Assembly: GCA_044220635.1 (NCBI GenBank)
Contig: JBGAQP010000017.1
Span: 11,711 to 75,710 of the forward strand
Direction of reading: 5' to 3'
Source: JBGAQP01 sp044220635
GTDB taxonomy: Bacteria > Pseudomonadota > Gammaproteobacteria > Burkholderiales > Usitatibacteraceae
DNA length: 64,000 bases
The notes beneath the pieces are model-generated. The model saw nothing but the letters and a program-made list of their open reading frames with translations, searched no databases and was not told where the DNA came from. The first letter of the stretch is position 1, and every line of letters starts with the position of its first letter. Shown here in pieces: positions 26,711 to 36,315 of the stretch. Made by a program: the position numbers and the translations under genes.

Positions 26711-28392
26711 GCCTGGCCCCGCTTCAGGTAAGCCTCCACTGCATCCTCCACCGTGAAGAACATCCGCTCGTGCCCGAGCTTCTCGGCGAGCGGCGTGCGC
26801 CGGATCATCTCGAGGGCCTCGGGATTGAGTGCCGCGAGCCAGAGCTCGGTGCCCTGCTCCTTCATCTGCGGTTCGGCCTCGATCAGCATCCGCAGCGCCG
26901 TGTACTCGAACCCGGGGATCGCGCCGCAATCGAAGAGGAGGACCTTCGGCTTCTCCTCGGCGATCGCCGCGCGCATCTTCTCGCCGATGCCCGGCGCGTT
27001 GCCGAAGTACATGCGCCCCTCGGTCCTCAGGATGAGGAGTCCCGGGTAGGTCTCGTCCTCGGGATGCTCGGGGCTGCGGGGCCGGAACACGTGCGTGCCG
27101 GGCTTGCGGCCCAGGGTGTGGAGCGGGGGATTGTTCGCGAGGTGCAGCAGGCCCGCCATCGACAGGAGCACCGCGGCGAGGATGCCGTTGAGGGTCCCCA
27201 GCACCATCACGCCCAGGCACGCGGCGAGCGCCCACCGGAACTCGATCGTGCGGATGCGCCGGATGGCGGCGATCTCCGCGGGGCTGATGAGCCCGATCGA
27301 ATAGGCGATCACGACGGCGGCGAGCGTGGCGTTGGGCATCGGCGCGAGCACCGGGGCGAGGAAGAGCATCGTGGCGAGCGCCATCGCCGCGGTGACGAGC
27401 TCCGCCGCCTGGGTGCGCGCGCCCGCGCCGCGATTGACGTTGGTCTGCGAGGTCCCGCCCCCCGCGGGCATGGCGCCGAAGAGCCCGCCGATCGCGTTCG
27501 CCGCGCCGATCCCGACGAGTTCCTGGTTGGAGTCGAGCCGCGGATCCCCGGGGCGCGCGAACGCCCTTCCCGCGGCGATGGTCTCGGTGAAGCTCATGAG
27601 GGCGATCCCCGCGGCCGCGGGCCACATCCCGAGGACGAGGGAAAGATCGGGCATCGTGAGCGAGGGGAACCCGCCGGGGATTTCGCCCACCACGCTCACG
27701 CCCTGCGCCTTGAGGCCGAGAAGCGCCGAGGCCGCGATGCCTGCGGCGACCGCGACCAGCGGCGCGGGGGCCTTCGGCACGAACTTCTCGAAGACGACGA
27801 TCAGGACGAAGGTCGCCGCCGCGACGGCGAGCGTCGGGATCGAGGTTCCCGGCAGGTGGCCGGCGATCGCGACGACATCCCGGAAGAAACCGGTCTTGTC
27901 GATGTGGATGCCCAGCAGCTTCGGGACCTGGTCGACGACGATCACCAGTCCGATCCCCGCCTTGAACCCCGTGAGCACCGGGTCGGAGATGAAGTTGGCG
28001 ACGAAGCCGAGGCGGAAGACTCGGGCGACGAGCAGGATCGCCCCCACGAGGATCGCGAGAGTCGCCGTCGCCGTCACGGGGCTCACCCCCGGGTGCGACT
28101 GGGCGGCGGCGCCCAGCGCGGAGGCGCCGAGGATCGCGATCGTCGTCGTCGTGCTCACGCTGAGCATCCGCGAGGTGCCGAGCAGGGCGTAGACGATCAT
28201 GGGCAGGAACGCGGTGTACAGGCCCACCTGCAGGGGCAGGCCCGCGATCGTCGCGTAGGCCATCGCCTTCGGGATCACGATCGCCGCGGTGGTGAGCCCC
28301 GCGACGATGTCGGCCTTCAGCCACGGCTTCTCGTAGGCCGAAAGCCAGCCGAAGGCGGGAACCAGCGAACTCGCCCCCCCGCTTTCCTTCAT
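26707..28392 (-). CDS. SulP-family anion transporter with STAS domain
   Basis: 561 residues. The membrane domain (about 20-420) starts with the SLC26/SulP signature (WLKADIVAGLTTAAIVIPKA, YATIAGLPLQVGLYTAFLPM) and includes FTETIAAGRAFA; the C-terminal STAS domain (about 440-555) contains VLLFDCGAIPGFEYTALRML. Such proteins move sulfate, bicarbonate or other anions across the inner membrane. No carbonic anhydrase domain or adjacent cysA/cynT gene points to a particular anion. The ATG has a strong GGGAGGG ribosome site. It heads a three-gene cassette whose members overlap by four bases each. Confidence 0.92.
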   Translation of the reverse strand: MKESGGASSLVPAFGWLSAYEKPWLKADIVAGLTTAAIVIPKAMAYATIAGLPLQVGLYTAFLPMIVYALLGTSRMLSVSTTTTIAILGASALGAAAQSHPGVSPVTATATLAILVGAILLVARVFRLGFVANFISDPVLTGFKAGIGLVIVVDQVPKLLGIHIDKTGFFRDVVAIAGHLPGTSIPTLAVAAATFVLIVVFEKFVPKAPAPLVAVAAGIAASALLGLKAQGVSVVGEIPGGFPSLTMPDLSLVLGMWPAAAGIALMSFTETIAAGRAFARPGDPRLDSNQELVGIGAANAIGGLFGAMPAGGGTSQTNVNRGAGARTQAAELVTAAMALATMLFLAPVLAPMPNATLAAVVIAYSIGLISPAEIAAIRRIRTIEFRWALAACLGVMVLGTLNGILAAVLLSMAGLLHLANNPPLHTLGRKPGTHVFRPRSPEHPEDETYPGLLILRTEGRMYFGNAPGIGEKMRAAIAEEKPKVLLFDCGAIPGFEYTALRMLIEAEPQMKEQGTELWLAALNPEALEMIRRTPLAEKLGHERMFFTVEDAVEAYLKRGQA

Positions 28393-28484
28393 CGATCCCT
28401 CCCCTCGGCGTTGAACGACGCGACGCGTCCGTTCGCAGCGCGGTGGACGGCGGGGCACCCGCGGTCGCGGGCGTCCATCCGTCG

Positions 28485-29572
<1,088 letters not shown>

Positions 29573-29576
<4 letters not shown>

Positions 29577-30211
29577 GGCTTCTTTCCGGGATCGGGTGGG
29601 GATGGGGCCGCGGTTCCGGGTTCGGCCGCGGGCTTGGGAGCGGTGTGCAGCCACGTCGTCGCGTCGGTCATGCGCCCGGCGGCGAGGCGCGGGAGAAGCC
29701 CGAGGCTGCGCTCGAAGGCGGGATCGATCAGCGCCTGCTCCTCGCGCCGCGCCTCGCGCAGCACGTAGTCGGCGACGAGGTCCTTGTGGCCCGGGTGCCC
29801 GATGCCGATCCTCAGCCGCCAGAAGTCCCTGGTGCCGAGGCGCTCGACGATGTCGGTGAGCCCGTTGTGGCCGCCGGTGCCGCCGCCCTTCTTGAGCCTC
29901 ACGGTTCCCGGAGGCAGGTCCAGCTCGTCGTGGATCACGAGCAGCCCCGCGGGCTCGATGCGGAAGAAGCGCATGAAGGCGCCGACGCTGCGCCCGCTCT
30001 CGTTCATGTAGGTGGCGGGCTTGAGCAGCCAGAACTCGTGGCCGCCCTCCTCGATCTTCGCGGTCCAGCCGTGGAACTTCGCTTCCTTCGACCAGTGCGC
30101 GCGCCTCGCCTCGGCGATGGCGTCGACCCACCAGAAGCCCGCGTTGTGGCGCGTGCGTTCGTATTCCCGGCCGGGATTGCCGAGGCCGACGAGCAGGCGC
30201 AGTTCGGTCAT
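29573..30211 (-). CDS. pth: Peptidyl-tRNA hydrolase
   Basis: 212 residues. The opening LRLLVGLGNPGREYERTRHN contains the catalytic-region Asn and His, and GGGTGGHNGLTDI and RIGIGHPG are the other family blocks. Pth frees tRNAs from peptidyl-tRNAs that drop off the ribosome. The C-terminal 20 residues are Pro/Ala-rich and beyond the usual fold, slightly longer than E. coli Pth (194). It follows rplY with a terminator hairpin in between, and overlaps ychF. Confidence 0.96.
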
Positions 30212-30226
30212 GGGAAAAGGTCCGTC

Positions 30227-30260
30227 GAAAGAAAACGCCCGCCGGGGCTGCCGGCGGGCG
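30227..30260 (-). terminator. Intrinsic terminator after rplY
   Basis: On the minus strand a 10-base GC stem (CGCCCGCCGG / CCGGCGGGCG, 5-base loop) is followed directly by TTTTCTTTC. It sits between the rplY stop and the pth start and would limit read-through into pth-ychF. Confidence 0.8.
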
Positions 30261-30283
30261 CCTTTGCGTCGGCCCGGGGGCCC

Positions 30284-31033
30284 TTACTTGCCCTTTTCCT
30301 TCTCCTTGCCTTCCTTGCCGCCGGCCTTCGCTTCCTTGCCTGGCGCGGCGGCGGGCTCCTCTTCCTTCGCCTTCTGCGCCGTGGTCGGCACGTCGGCCGC
30401 CGACGGGGTCGCGGCCGCCGCTTCCGCCGCCAGCTCCTCCTCCGCCGTCATGACCCGCGGGATCACGATCGTGGCGACCGTGATGTCGTCGCCCTTGGAG
30501 AGCGCGATCGACTCCACGCCCGGCGGCAGCTTGAGGCCCGAGACGTGCAGCGAGTGGCCCGCCTGCAGGTTCGCGAGGTCCACCTCGATGAACTCCGGCA
30601 GGTCCTTCGGCAGGCAGCTGATGTCGAGGTCGTTCACGACGTGCTGGACGTGGCCCCCGGCGATCTTCACGCCCGGGGCGATCTCGGCGTTCAGAAAGTG
30701 CAGCGGCACCTTCATGTGGATCTTGCGGTCCGCGGCGACCCGCTGGAAGTCCGCGTGCAGGATGAGCGGCTTGAACGGGTGCATCTGGTAGTCGCGCAGC
30801 AGCACCTGCATCTTCTCGGCGCCCAGCTCCATGTCGAGGATCGAGGCGTGGAACGCCTCCATCTTCAACTTGAACCAGAGGTCCTTGTGGTCGAGCTCGA
30901 TGGGCTGCGCGTCCTTGCCCCCTCCGTAGACGATGCCGGGGACCCGGCTCTCGCGGCGCAGGCGGCGGCTCGCACCCGTTCCCTGCAGGTTCCGCGGTTC
31001 GGCTTTGATGGCGATCTTCACTGTGTGCTCCAT
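30284..31033 (-). CDS. rplY: Large ribosomal subunit protein bL25, long (Ctc) form
   Basis: 249 residues. The N-terminal 5S-rRNA-binding L25 domain (AEPRNLQGTGASRRLRRES, VPGIVYGGGKDAQPIEL) is followed by the Ctc/TL5 beta domain (about 100-190). The last 55 residues are an Ala/Lys/Glu-rich low-complexity tail (EGKEKEKGK at the end), longer than in most homologues. It binds 5S rRNA in the central protuberance. It lies between prs and pth, the standard betaproteobacterial order. Confidence 0.95.
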   Translation of the reverse strand: MEHTVKIAIKAEPRNLQGTGASRRLRRESRVPGIVYGGGKDAQPIELDHKDLWFKLKMEAFHASILDMELGAEKMQVLLRDYQMHPFKPLILHADFQRVAADRKIHMKVPLHFLNAEIAPGVKIAGGHVQHVVNDLDISCLPKDLPEFIEVDLANLQAGHSLHVSGLKLPPGVESIALSKGDDITVATIVIPRVMTAEEELAAEAAAATPSAADVPTTAQKAKEEEPAAAPGKEAKAGGKEGKEKEKGK

Positions 31034-31120
31034 TTCATGCCGGCGCCCGCGACCAGGCTCCCGGCGGTTTGCGGGGGCAACCGGCCCCCCGGCGGCCCTC
31101 CCGGAGGAGGGGACTGAATC

Positions 31121-32071
31121 CTATTCGACGAAGAGCGAGCTCACCGAGCTCTCCTCGCAGATCCTGCGCATCGTCTCGGCGAGCAGCTCCGCCACGCTCA
31201 TCTGGCGGATCTTCGAGCACGCCTCCGCCTCGGGCTTGAGGGGGATCGTGTCGGTCACCACCAGCTCGTCGATCACCGAGCTCTCGATGCGGCTCACCGC
31301 CGGCCCCGAGAGTACCGGGTGCGTGCAGTACGCGGCGACCCGCACCGCCCCCTGCTCCTTGAGGGCCTTGGCCGCCTCGCACAGCGTGTTCGCCGTGTCG
31401 ACCATGTCGTCCATGATCACGCAGCTGCGGCCGTTCACGTCGCCGATGATGTTCATCACGCTCGCGACGTTCGGGCGCGGGCGGCGCTTGTCGATGATCG
31501 CGAGGTCGCTCTCGAGCCTCTTGGCGATCGCGCGCGCGCGCACCACGCCGCCCACGTCGGGCGAGACCACCACGAGGTTCTTGTACCCGTGCTTCCACAG
31601 GTCCCCCAGCAGGATCGGCGTCGCGTAGACGTTGTCCACCGGGATGTCGAAGAACCCCTGGATCTGGTCGGCGTGCAGGTCCATCGTGAGGACCCGGCTC
31701 ACCCCGGCCCCCGCCAGCATGTTGGCGACCACCTTGGCCGAGATCGCCACGCGGGCGCTGCGAGGCCGGCGGTCCTGGCGCGAGTACCCGAAGTAGGGCA
31801 TCGCCGCGGTGATGCGCGCCGCGCTCGACCGGCGCAGCGCGTCCACCATGATCATCAGCTCCATCAGGTGGTCGTTGGTCGGCGCGCAGGTCGACTGCAG
31901 CACGAAGACGTCCTTGCCCCGGACGTTCTCGAGCAGCTCCACCATGATCTCGCCGTCGCTGAACTTCGAGACCGTGGCCTTGCCGAGCTGGACGTTCAGG
32001 TGGCGGGCCACCTTCTGCGCGAGCTTCGGGTTGGCGTTGCCCGTGAACACCATCAGGTTGTCGAAGGCCAT
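31121..32071 (-). CDS. prs: Ribose-phosphate pyrophosphokinase
   Basis: 316 residues from the ATG beginning MAFDNLMVFTGNANPKLAQ, which aligns with the E. coli start; an in-frame ATG 30 bases upstream would encroach on the tRNA spacer. KFSDGEIMVELLENVRGKDV, the divalent-metal/PPi motif VLTMDLHADQIQGFFDIPVD (about residues 125-144) and the ribose-5-phosphate loop (DDMVDTANTL, about 220) are intact. It makes PRPP for nucleotides, His, Trp and NAD. The tRNA-Gln gene lies 33 bases upstream on the same strand, so the two probably share a transcript with ispE. Confidence 0.97.
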   Translation of the reverse strand: MAFDNLMVFTGNANPKLAQKVARHLNVQLGKATVSKFSDGEIMVELLENVRGKDVFVLQSTCAPTNDHLMELMIMVDALRRSSAARITAAMPYFGYSRQDRRPRSARVAISAKVVANMLAGAGVSRVLTMDLHADQIQGFFDIPVDNVYATPILLGDLWKHGYKNLVVVSPDVGGVVRARAIAKRLESDLAIIDKRRPRPNVASVMNIIGDVNGRSCVIMDDMVDTANTLCEAAKALKEQGAVRVAAYCTHPVLSGPAVSRIESSVIDELVVTDTIPLKPEAEACSKIRQMSVAELLAETMRRICEESSVSSLFVE

Positions 32072-32104
32072 CGGCCGTGTCTCGCTCAACGTCCGCCGCA
32101 AGGT

Positions 32105-32181
32105 TGGCAGGGGAGGAAGGATTCGAACCCTCGCATGCCGGAATCAAAATCCGGTGCCTTAACCAACTTGGCTACTCCCCT
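32105..32181 (-). tRNA. tRNA-Gln (anticodon TTG)
   Basis: A 77-base cloverleaf with encoded CCA: 7-base acceptor (AGGGGAG pairing with CTCCCCT), D-arm with TGGTTAAGGC, anticodon stem-loop CCGGATTTTGATTCCGG with TTG at the anticodon, and T-loop GTTCGAATCC. The anticodon arm is identical in style to E. coli tRNA-Gln. It is embedded between ispE and prs on their strand, with no promoter or terminator of its own seen. Confidence 0.96.
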
Positions 32182-32220
32182 TCGGCCCGGCGCCCTTCCG
32201 GGACGCGCGGGAACGATCCG

Positions 32221-33069
32221 CTACTGTCCGCGCAGGGGATGGGACCGCAGTCCCCGCGCGACGAAACCCTTCATCGAGGCCGGCAGCTCGCGCAACACGC
32301 GCTGCGCCTCCTCCCGGCTGCCGTAGCCGGCGAACACGCAGGCGCCCGAGCCGGTCATGCGCGCCTCGCCCCGCAGCGCGAGCCACTCCAGGTGGCTCTT
32401 CACCTCGGGATAGCGCCCCAGCACCACGCGCTCGAGGTCGTTGCGAAACCGCGCCGACCCCGCCTGCGCCGAAAAGTCTTCTATTTTAAGGGCTTCCGTA
32501 TTTCGGGTCAATTCCGGCGCGGCGAAGATCTCCCGTGTCGGGACGTGCACCGGCGGGACGAGGACGAGGTACCAGCGCTCGGGCAGATCGATGGGCGAGA
32601 GGCGCTCGCCGATGCCCTCCACCCAGGCCGGCCGGCCGAAGAGGAAGAACGGGACGTCGGCGCCCAGGCCCGCGCCGATCTCGCGCAGGCGCTGCGGCCC
32701 GAGCCCCAGTCCCCAGAGCCGGTCGAGCACCAGGAGAACCGTCGCCGCATCGGAGCTTCCGCCCCCCAGGCCCGAGCCCATCGGAATGCGCTTCTCGACC
32801 TCGATGTCCGCGCCCCGGGTGACGCCCGCCGCCGCGGCGAGCGCCCGGGCCGCGCGCAGCGCGAGGTCTTCCGCCTCGGCGACGCCGGGCACCTCGTTCA
32901 CGCGTTGGACGATCCCGTCGCCGCGCGGCACGATGCGCAGGCGGTCCTCGAGGTCGATCAGGGTGAAGACGCTCTGCAGCGTGTGGTATCCGTCGGGGCG
33001 CCGCCCCGTCACGTGCAGGAAGAGGTTGAGCTTCGCGGGAGCGGGATAGTCGGGTCCGGAGAGCTTCAT
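32221..33069 (-). CDS. ispE: 4-diphosphocytidyl-2-C-methyl-D-erythritol kinase
   Basis: 282 residues of the GHMP kinase family. YPAPAKLNLFLHVTGRRPDG is the N-terminal motif with the catalytic Lys, and IPMGSGLGGGSSDAA (about residues 92-106) the phosphate-binding loop; a further GSGACVF block lies near the C-terminus. IspE phosphorylates CDP-ME in the MEP isoprenoid pathway. A short A+T-rich stretch around 32475-32510 encodes TRNTEALKIEDF and stands out from the surrounding GC content. It follows lolB by four bases, the conserved lolB-ispE-tRNA-prs order. Confidence 0.96.
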   Translation of the reverse strand: MKLSGPDYPAPAKLNLFLHVTGRRPDGYHTLQSVFTLIDLEDRLRIVPRGDGIVQRVNEVPGVAEAEDLALRAARALAAAAGVTRGADIEVEKRIPMGSGLGGGSSDAATVLLVLDRLWGLGLGPQRLREIGAGLGADVPFFLFGRPAWVEGIGERLSPIDLPERWYLVLVPPVHVPTREIFAAPELTRNTEALKIEDFSAQAGSARFRNDLERVVLGRYPEVKSHLEWLALRGEARMTGSGACVFAGYGSREEAQRVLRELPASMKGFVARGLRSHPLRGQ

Positions 33070-33073
33070 CGGC

Positions 33074-33601
33074 TCATTCCCCGAGCGCGCGGTAGGAATC
33101 GACCACGAGCTTCACGACGATGTCGCCACGGGTCGCGGTGATGCGCCGCGCGATCTCCACGGCTCCCGCGCGCTCCGTCTCCTCGATCGCCACGCTCCAA
33201 CCCGCGGCGATCGCCCCCGCCTCGCGCGCGCCGTGCAGCCAGGCGCCCAGCGCACCGGGCTCGATCCCGGCGCCGAAGAGCCGCACCGAAAGCTCGGCGA
33301 AGCTCCCCGCGCGTTCGGGCGCCTCCCCCGCGCGGGTGAGTGTGGCCCCCTCGGGGCCCGAGTCGATGCGGGCGACCTCCGTGCCCAGGGGGGAGGAGAC
33401 GATCCACAGGTCGAAGCCGGGCCGGTGGGTCCAGCGCATCTTCGCGATCTCGCCGCTCGAGCCCTGTCTCACCGAGAGCCGGCCCGCGACCTCGAAGGCG
33501 GCGGGGACGGCCTCGAGCGGAGCCAGCGCCGGGGGCGGGGCGAGGCTCGCGCAGGCCGTCGCGGCGGCGGCGAGCGCGAGCGCGGCGAGCCGCGGCGTCA
33601 T
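33074..33601 (-). CDS. lolB: Outer-membrane lipoprotein receptor LolB
   Basis: 175 residues. The N-terminus MTPRLAALALAAAATACAS ends in a lipobox-like TAC, giving a lipidated Cys at residue 17, and the mature part opens FEVAGRLSVRQGSSGEIAKM with the LolB strand pattern FDLWIVSSPLGTEVARI. LolB receives lipoproteins from LolA and inserts them in the outer membrane. The protein is somewhat short but the domain is complete. It lies directly upstream of ispE. Confidence 0.88.
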   Translation of the reverse strand: MTPRLAALALAAAATACASLAPPPALAPLEAVPAAFEVAGRLSVRQGSSGEIAKMRWTHRPGFDLWIVSSPLGTEVARIDSGPEGATLTRAGEAPERAGSFAELSVRLFGAGIEPGALGAWLHGAREAGAIAAGWSVAIEETERAGAVEIARRITATRGDIVVKLVVDSYRALGE

Positions 33602-33644
33602 TCGGCGGGGGACCTCGTGCGGGGGCGCGGGGACGGGCCGCCGC

Positions 33645-35324
33645 TCAGGGCTGGTACTTCTGGATCACCGCGAGCAGCGATTCGTGGCCCGGGTTCTCGG
33701 TGAGGGCGCTGCGCCAGACCTTGCGCGCCTCCTCGTGCTGGCCCACCTTCCACAGGACCTCGCCCAGGTGCGCGGCGATCTCGGGATCGGGGCGCGCGGC
33801 GTACGCGCCCTGCAGGTAGCGCAACGCGTCCTCGAGGTTGCCCTGCCGGTAGTGGACCCAGCCCAGGCTGTCCTGGATGAACGGGTCGTCCGGGGCGAGC
33901 TTCACGGCCTTCTCGATGAGGGCGCGCGCCTCCTCGAGCCGGTCGGTCTTCTCCGCGAGGGTGTAACCCAGCGCGTTGTAGGCGTGGGCGTAATCGGGCT
34001 TCATCTCGATCACGCGGCGCAGGTCCGTCTCGAGGACGTCGAGGCGGTCGATGCGCTCGGCGGCCATCGCCCGGTCGTAGAGCAGCTCGAAGGAGTCGGG
34101 GAACTCCTCGAGCGCCTTCGAGAGCATCTCGTAGGTGTCGCGCCAGGCCTTGGCCTCGCGCAGCAGCTGCGCCTCGACCTGGATCTTCTGGATGCGATCC
34201 TCGCTCGAGCGCGGCTCGATCCTCTGGAGGTACTCGCGCCCCGCGTCGAGGCCCTGCTGCTTGGCGATCAGGGTCGCGATCTTGAGCTGGGCGCGCACCC
34301 AGTCCGCGGCCTCGACGCGCCGGTACCAGCCGATCGCCTCGTCGAAGCGCTTGCGCCCCTCGGCGGCCTGGCCGAGGCTCAGGTAGACGGCGCTCGGGTC
34401 GCGATAGCCCCGATCGAGCGCGCGCCGGAACGCCGCCTCGGCCTCCTCGTAGTCCTCGAGCTGCAGGGAGAGCAGCCCGATCGCGTAGGGCGCCTGCGCG
34501 TCGGTCCCGCTCAGCCGCTCGGCCTCGCGGAACTGCTCGCGCGCTTCCGCGCTCCTGCGTTCCGCGGCGAGCTCCCGGCCGAGCTGGAGGCGGACCTCGC
34601 GCGACTGCGGGTGGGCGGCGACGAAGCGCTGGTAAAAGCCGACCACTTCCTCCGGGGCGCTCTTGCGCAGCACCTGCGCGCGCAGGATCGCGCCGGCCTC
34701 CCAGTCCGGACGCATCTCGAGGCACTTGAGCGACTCGGCCTCGGCGATCTCGGCGCGTTGCGCGAGCAGGCCCGCGACCGCCATGGCGTAATGCGCCTCG
34801 GCCATCCGCTGGTAGGGCGCGGCGAGCGCGCCCGTCGCCTCGAGCACGGCGGCCTTGTCGGGGAACTTGGCGAAGAGGTTCGCGAGCTGCATCAGCAGGG
34901 CGCCGCGCTCCTGGCTGCGCTCGATGAGGCCCTGCACGGTCCCTCGGGCCTTCTCGAGGGAGCCGTCGTTCGCGAGCAGGGAGGCGAGGATCTCGCGCGC
35001 GAGGCTGGAATCGGGGTCGAGCTCGAGAAGGAGCGCCGCGGACTCCAGCGCCTGCCCGAAGGCCCGGGCGCGCACCGAGGTCTCGACCGCGCGCCGCGCG
35101 ACCTGCGGGTCCTTGTAGCTGCGGGCGAGCCGCGTGTAGATCGCGATCGCCCCGTCGAGGTCGCCGCGCTGCGCCGCGAGCTCGGCGACGAGGAACTCGA
35201 AGACCGCCGCCGTGGGCACGGACTCGGTCGGCCTGGGCTCGGCCGCGCCGGCGGGGGCGCAGGCGAGCGCCCAGGCGAGTGCCAGCGCCGCCGCCCTCGT
35301 GCCCGCCTTCCCGAATCTCGTCAT
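33645..35324 (-). CDS. Secreted tetratricopeptide repeat protein
   Basis: 559 residues. The ATG chosen begins a signal peptide (MTRFGKAGTRAAALALAWAL, cleavage near AGAA). Some ten TPR-like helical pairs follow, clearest at GDLDGAIAIYTRLARSY, EDYEEAEAAFRRALDRGY, DYAHAYNALGYTL, EEARALIEKAVKLAPDD and GNLEDALRYLQGAY. This is the TPR protein commonly found upstream of lolB-ispE in betaproteobacteria. Probably periplasmic or outer-membrane-attached; a role with lipoprotein or envelope assembly is guessed only from its position. It is divergent from mutM. Confidence 0.85.
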   Translation of the reverse strand: MTRFGKAGTRAAALALAWALACAPAGAAEPRPTESVPTAAVFEFLVAELAAQRGDLDGAIAIYTRLARSYKDPQVARRAVETSVRARAFGQALESAALLLELDPDSSLAREILASLLANDGSLEKARGTVQGLIERSQERGALLMQLANLFAKFPDKAAVLEATGALAAPYQRMAEAHYAMAVAGLLAQRAEIAEAESLKCLEMRPDWEAGAILRAQVLRKSAPEEVVGFYQRFVAAHPQSREVRLQLGRELAAERRSAEAREQFREAERLSGTDAQAPYAIGLLSLQLEDYEEAEAAFRRALDRGYRDPSAVYLSLGQAAEGRKRFDEAIGWYRRVEAADWVRAQLKIATLIAKQQGLDAGREYLQRIEPRSSEDRIQKIQVEAQLLREAKAWRDTYEMLSKALEEFPDSFELLYDRAMAAERIDRLDVLETDLRRVIEMKPDYAHAYNALGYTLAEKTDRLEEARALIEKAVKLAPDDPFIQDSLGWVHYRQGNLEDALRYLQGAYAARPDPEIAAHLGEVLWKVGQHEEARKVWRSALTENPGHESLLAVIQKYQP

Positions 35325-35455
35325 CGCCTTCGGCTCCCCACGCGGCGCCTCGCGCCGCACGAACCCAATGATAGAACTTTTCCCCGGCGCCGGACCGGCG
35401 CGGGCCGCTCCCTGCTCCGACAGCGCGGACCGGCGGTCGTTGCCGGCGAGCGACG

Positions 35456-35461
35456 TATAAT
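35456..35461 (+). promoter_or_regulatory. Consensus -10 hexamer for mutM
   Basis: A perfect TATAAT lies 38 bases before the mutM ATG in the gap shared with the divergent TPR gene. No good -35 is found at 16-18 bases, so promoter strength is uncertain. Confidence 0.4.
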
Positions 35462-35499
35462 CGGCCCGGAAAAGCCGCATCCCCCGCCTCCAGCGACCC

Positions 35500-36315
35500 A
35501 TGCCGGAACTTCCGGAAGTCGAAACCACCCGCCTCGGCCTCGTAGCGCGCCTCGTCGGCCGACGCATCCGCGGCGCGATCGTGCGCGATCGGCGCCTGCG
35601 CTGGCCCGTGCCGCGCGACCTCGACGCACGGCTGTCGGGCGAGGAAGTCCTCGGCATCCGCCGGCGGGGCAAGTACCTCCTGTTCGACTGCCGCCGGGGC
35701 CACCTGCTCGTCCACCTCGGCATGTCCGGGCGCCTGACCCTGGTTCCCGCCGACCGGCCCGCCGCCGCCCACGACCACGTCGACGTGCGCCTCGAGGGCC
35801 GCGAGTCCCTGCGGCTCACCGATCCCCGGCGCTTCGGCGCGATGCTCTGGGTGAAGGGCCCGGCGGAGCGCCACGCGCTGCTCGCCGGCCTCGGCCTCGA
35901 GCCCTTCGACCCGGCGTTCACGGGCGCGGCGCTGCACGCGCTCGCGCGGGGGCGCCGCGTGGCGGTCAAGCACTTCCTCATGAATGCGCGGATCGTCACG
36001 GGCGTGGGCAACATCTACGCGAACGAGGCGCTCTTCGCCGCGCGGATCGACCCGCGCCGCGCCGCGGGGCGCATCGCCCGGGCGCGGTGGGACGCGCTCG
36101 CGGTCGCGGTGCGCGCGACGCTCTCCCGGGCGCTCGCCGCCGGCGGCACGACGCTGCGCGACTACGCCTCGGCCGATGGCGCGGCCGGCGCCTTCCAGGA
36201 CGCCTGCGCGGTCTACGGCCGCGAGGGCCTCGCCTGCCCGGCCTGCGGCGGCGCGATCCGCGCGCTGCGCCAGGGCGCGCGCTCGACCTTCTTCTGCCCC
36301 GCCTGCCAGCGATGA
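35500..36315 (+). CDS. mutM: Formamidopyrimidine-DNA glycosylase
   Basis: 271 residues. The mature N-terminus MPELPEVETTR has the catalytic Pro2 and Glu3; RRGKYLLFD, KHFLMNARIVTGVGNIYANEAL (helix-two-turn-helix) and the C-terminal zinc finger CPACGGAIRAL...FFCPACQ are intact. It removes 8-oxoguanine and formamidopyrimidines and nicks the strand by beta,delta-elimination. The stop overlaps the ATG of the dynamin-like gene. Confidence 0.97.
   Translation: MPELPEVETTRLGLVARLVGRRIRGAIVRDRRLRWPVPRDLDARLSGEEVLGIRRRGKYLLFDCRRGHLLVHLGMSGRLTLVPADRPAAAHDHVDVRLEGRESLRLTDPRRFGAMLWVKGPAERHALLAGLGLEPFDPAFTGAALHALARGRRVAVKHFLMNARIVTGVGNIYANEALFAARIDPRRAAGRIARARWDALAVAVRATLSRALAAGGTTLRDYASADGAAGAFQDACAVYGREGLACPACGGAIRALRQGARSTFFCPACQR

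Noticed and set aside
28393..28484. Hairpin-like GC-rich inverted repeats between ychF and sulP
   Set aside because: The stems are short and broken and no T-run follows on the minus strand, so a terminator is not supported.
33120..36311. Long plus-strand open frame running through ispE-side sequence into the dynamin-like gene
   Set aside because: Only the part from 36312 has family similarity and a coupled start. The upstream part is antisense to lolB and the TPR gene and overlaps mutM in another frame.
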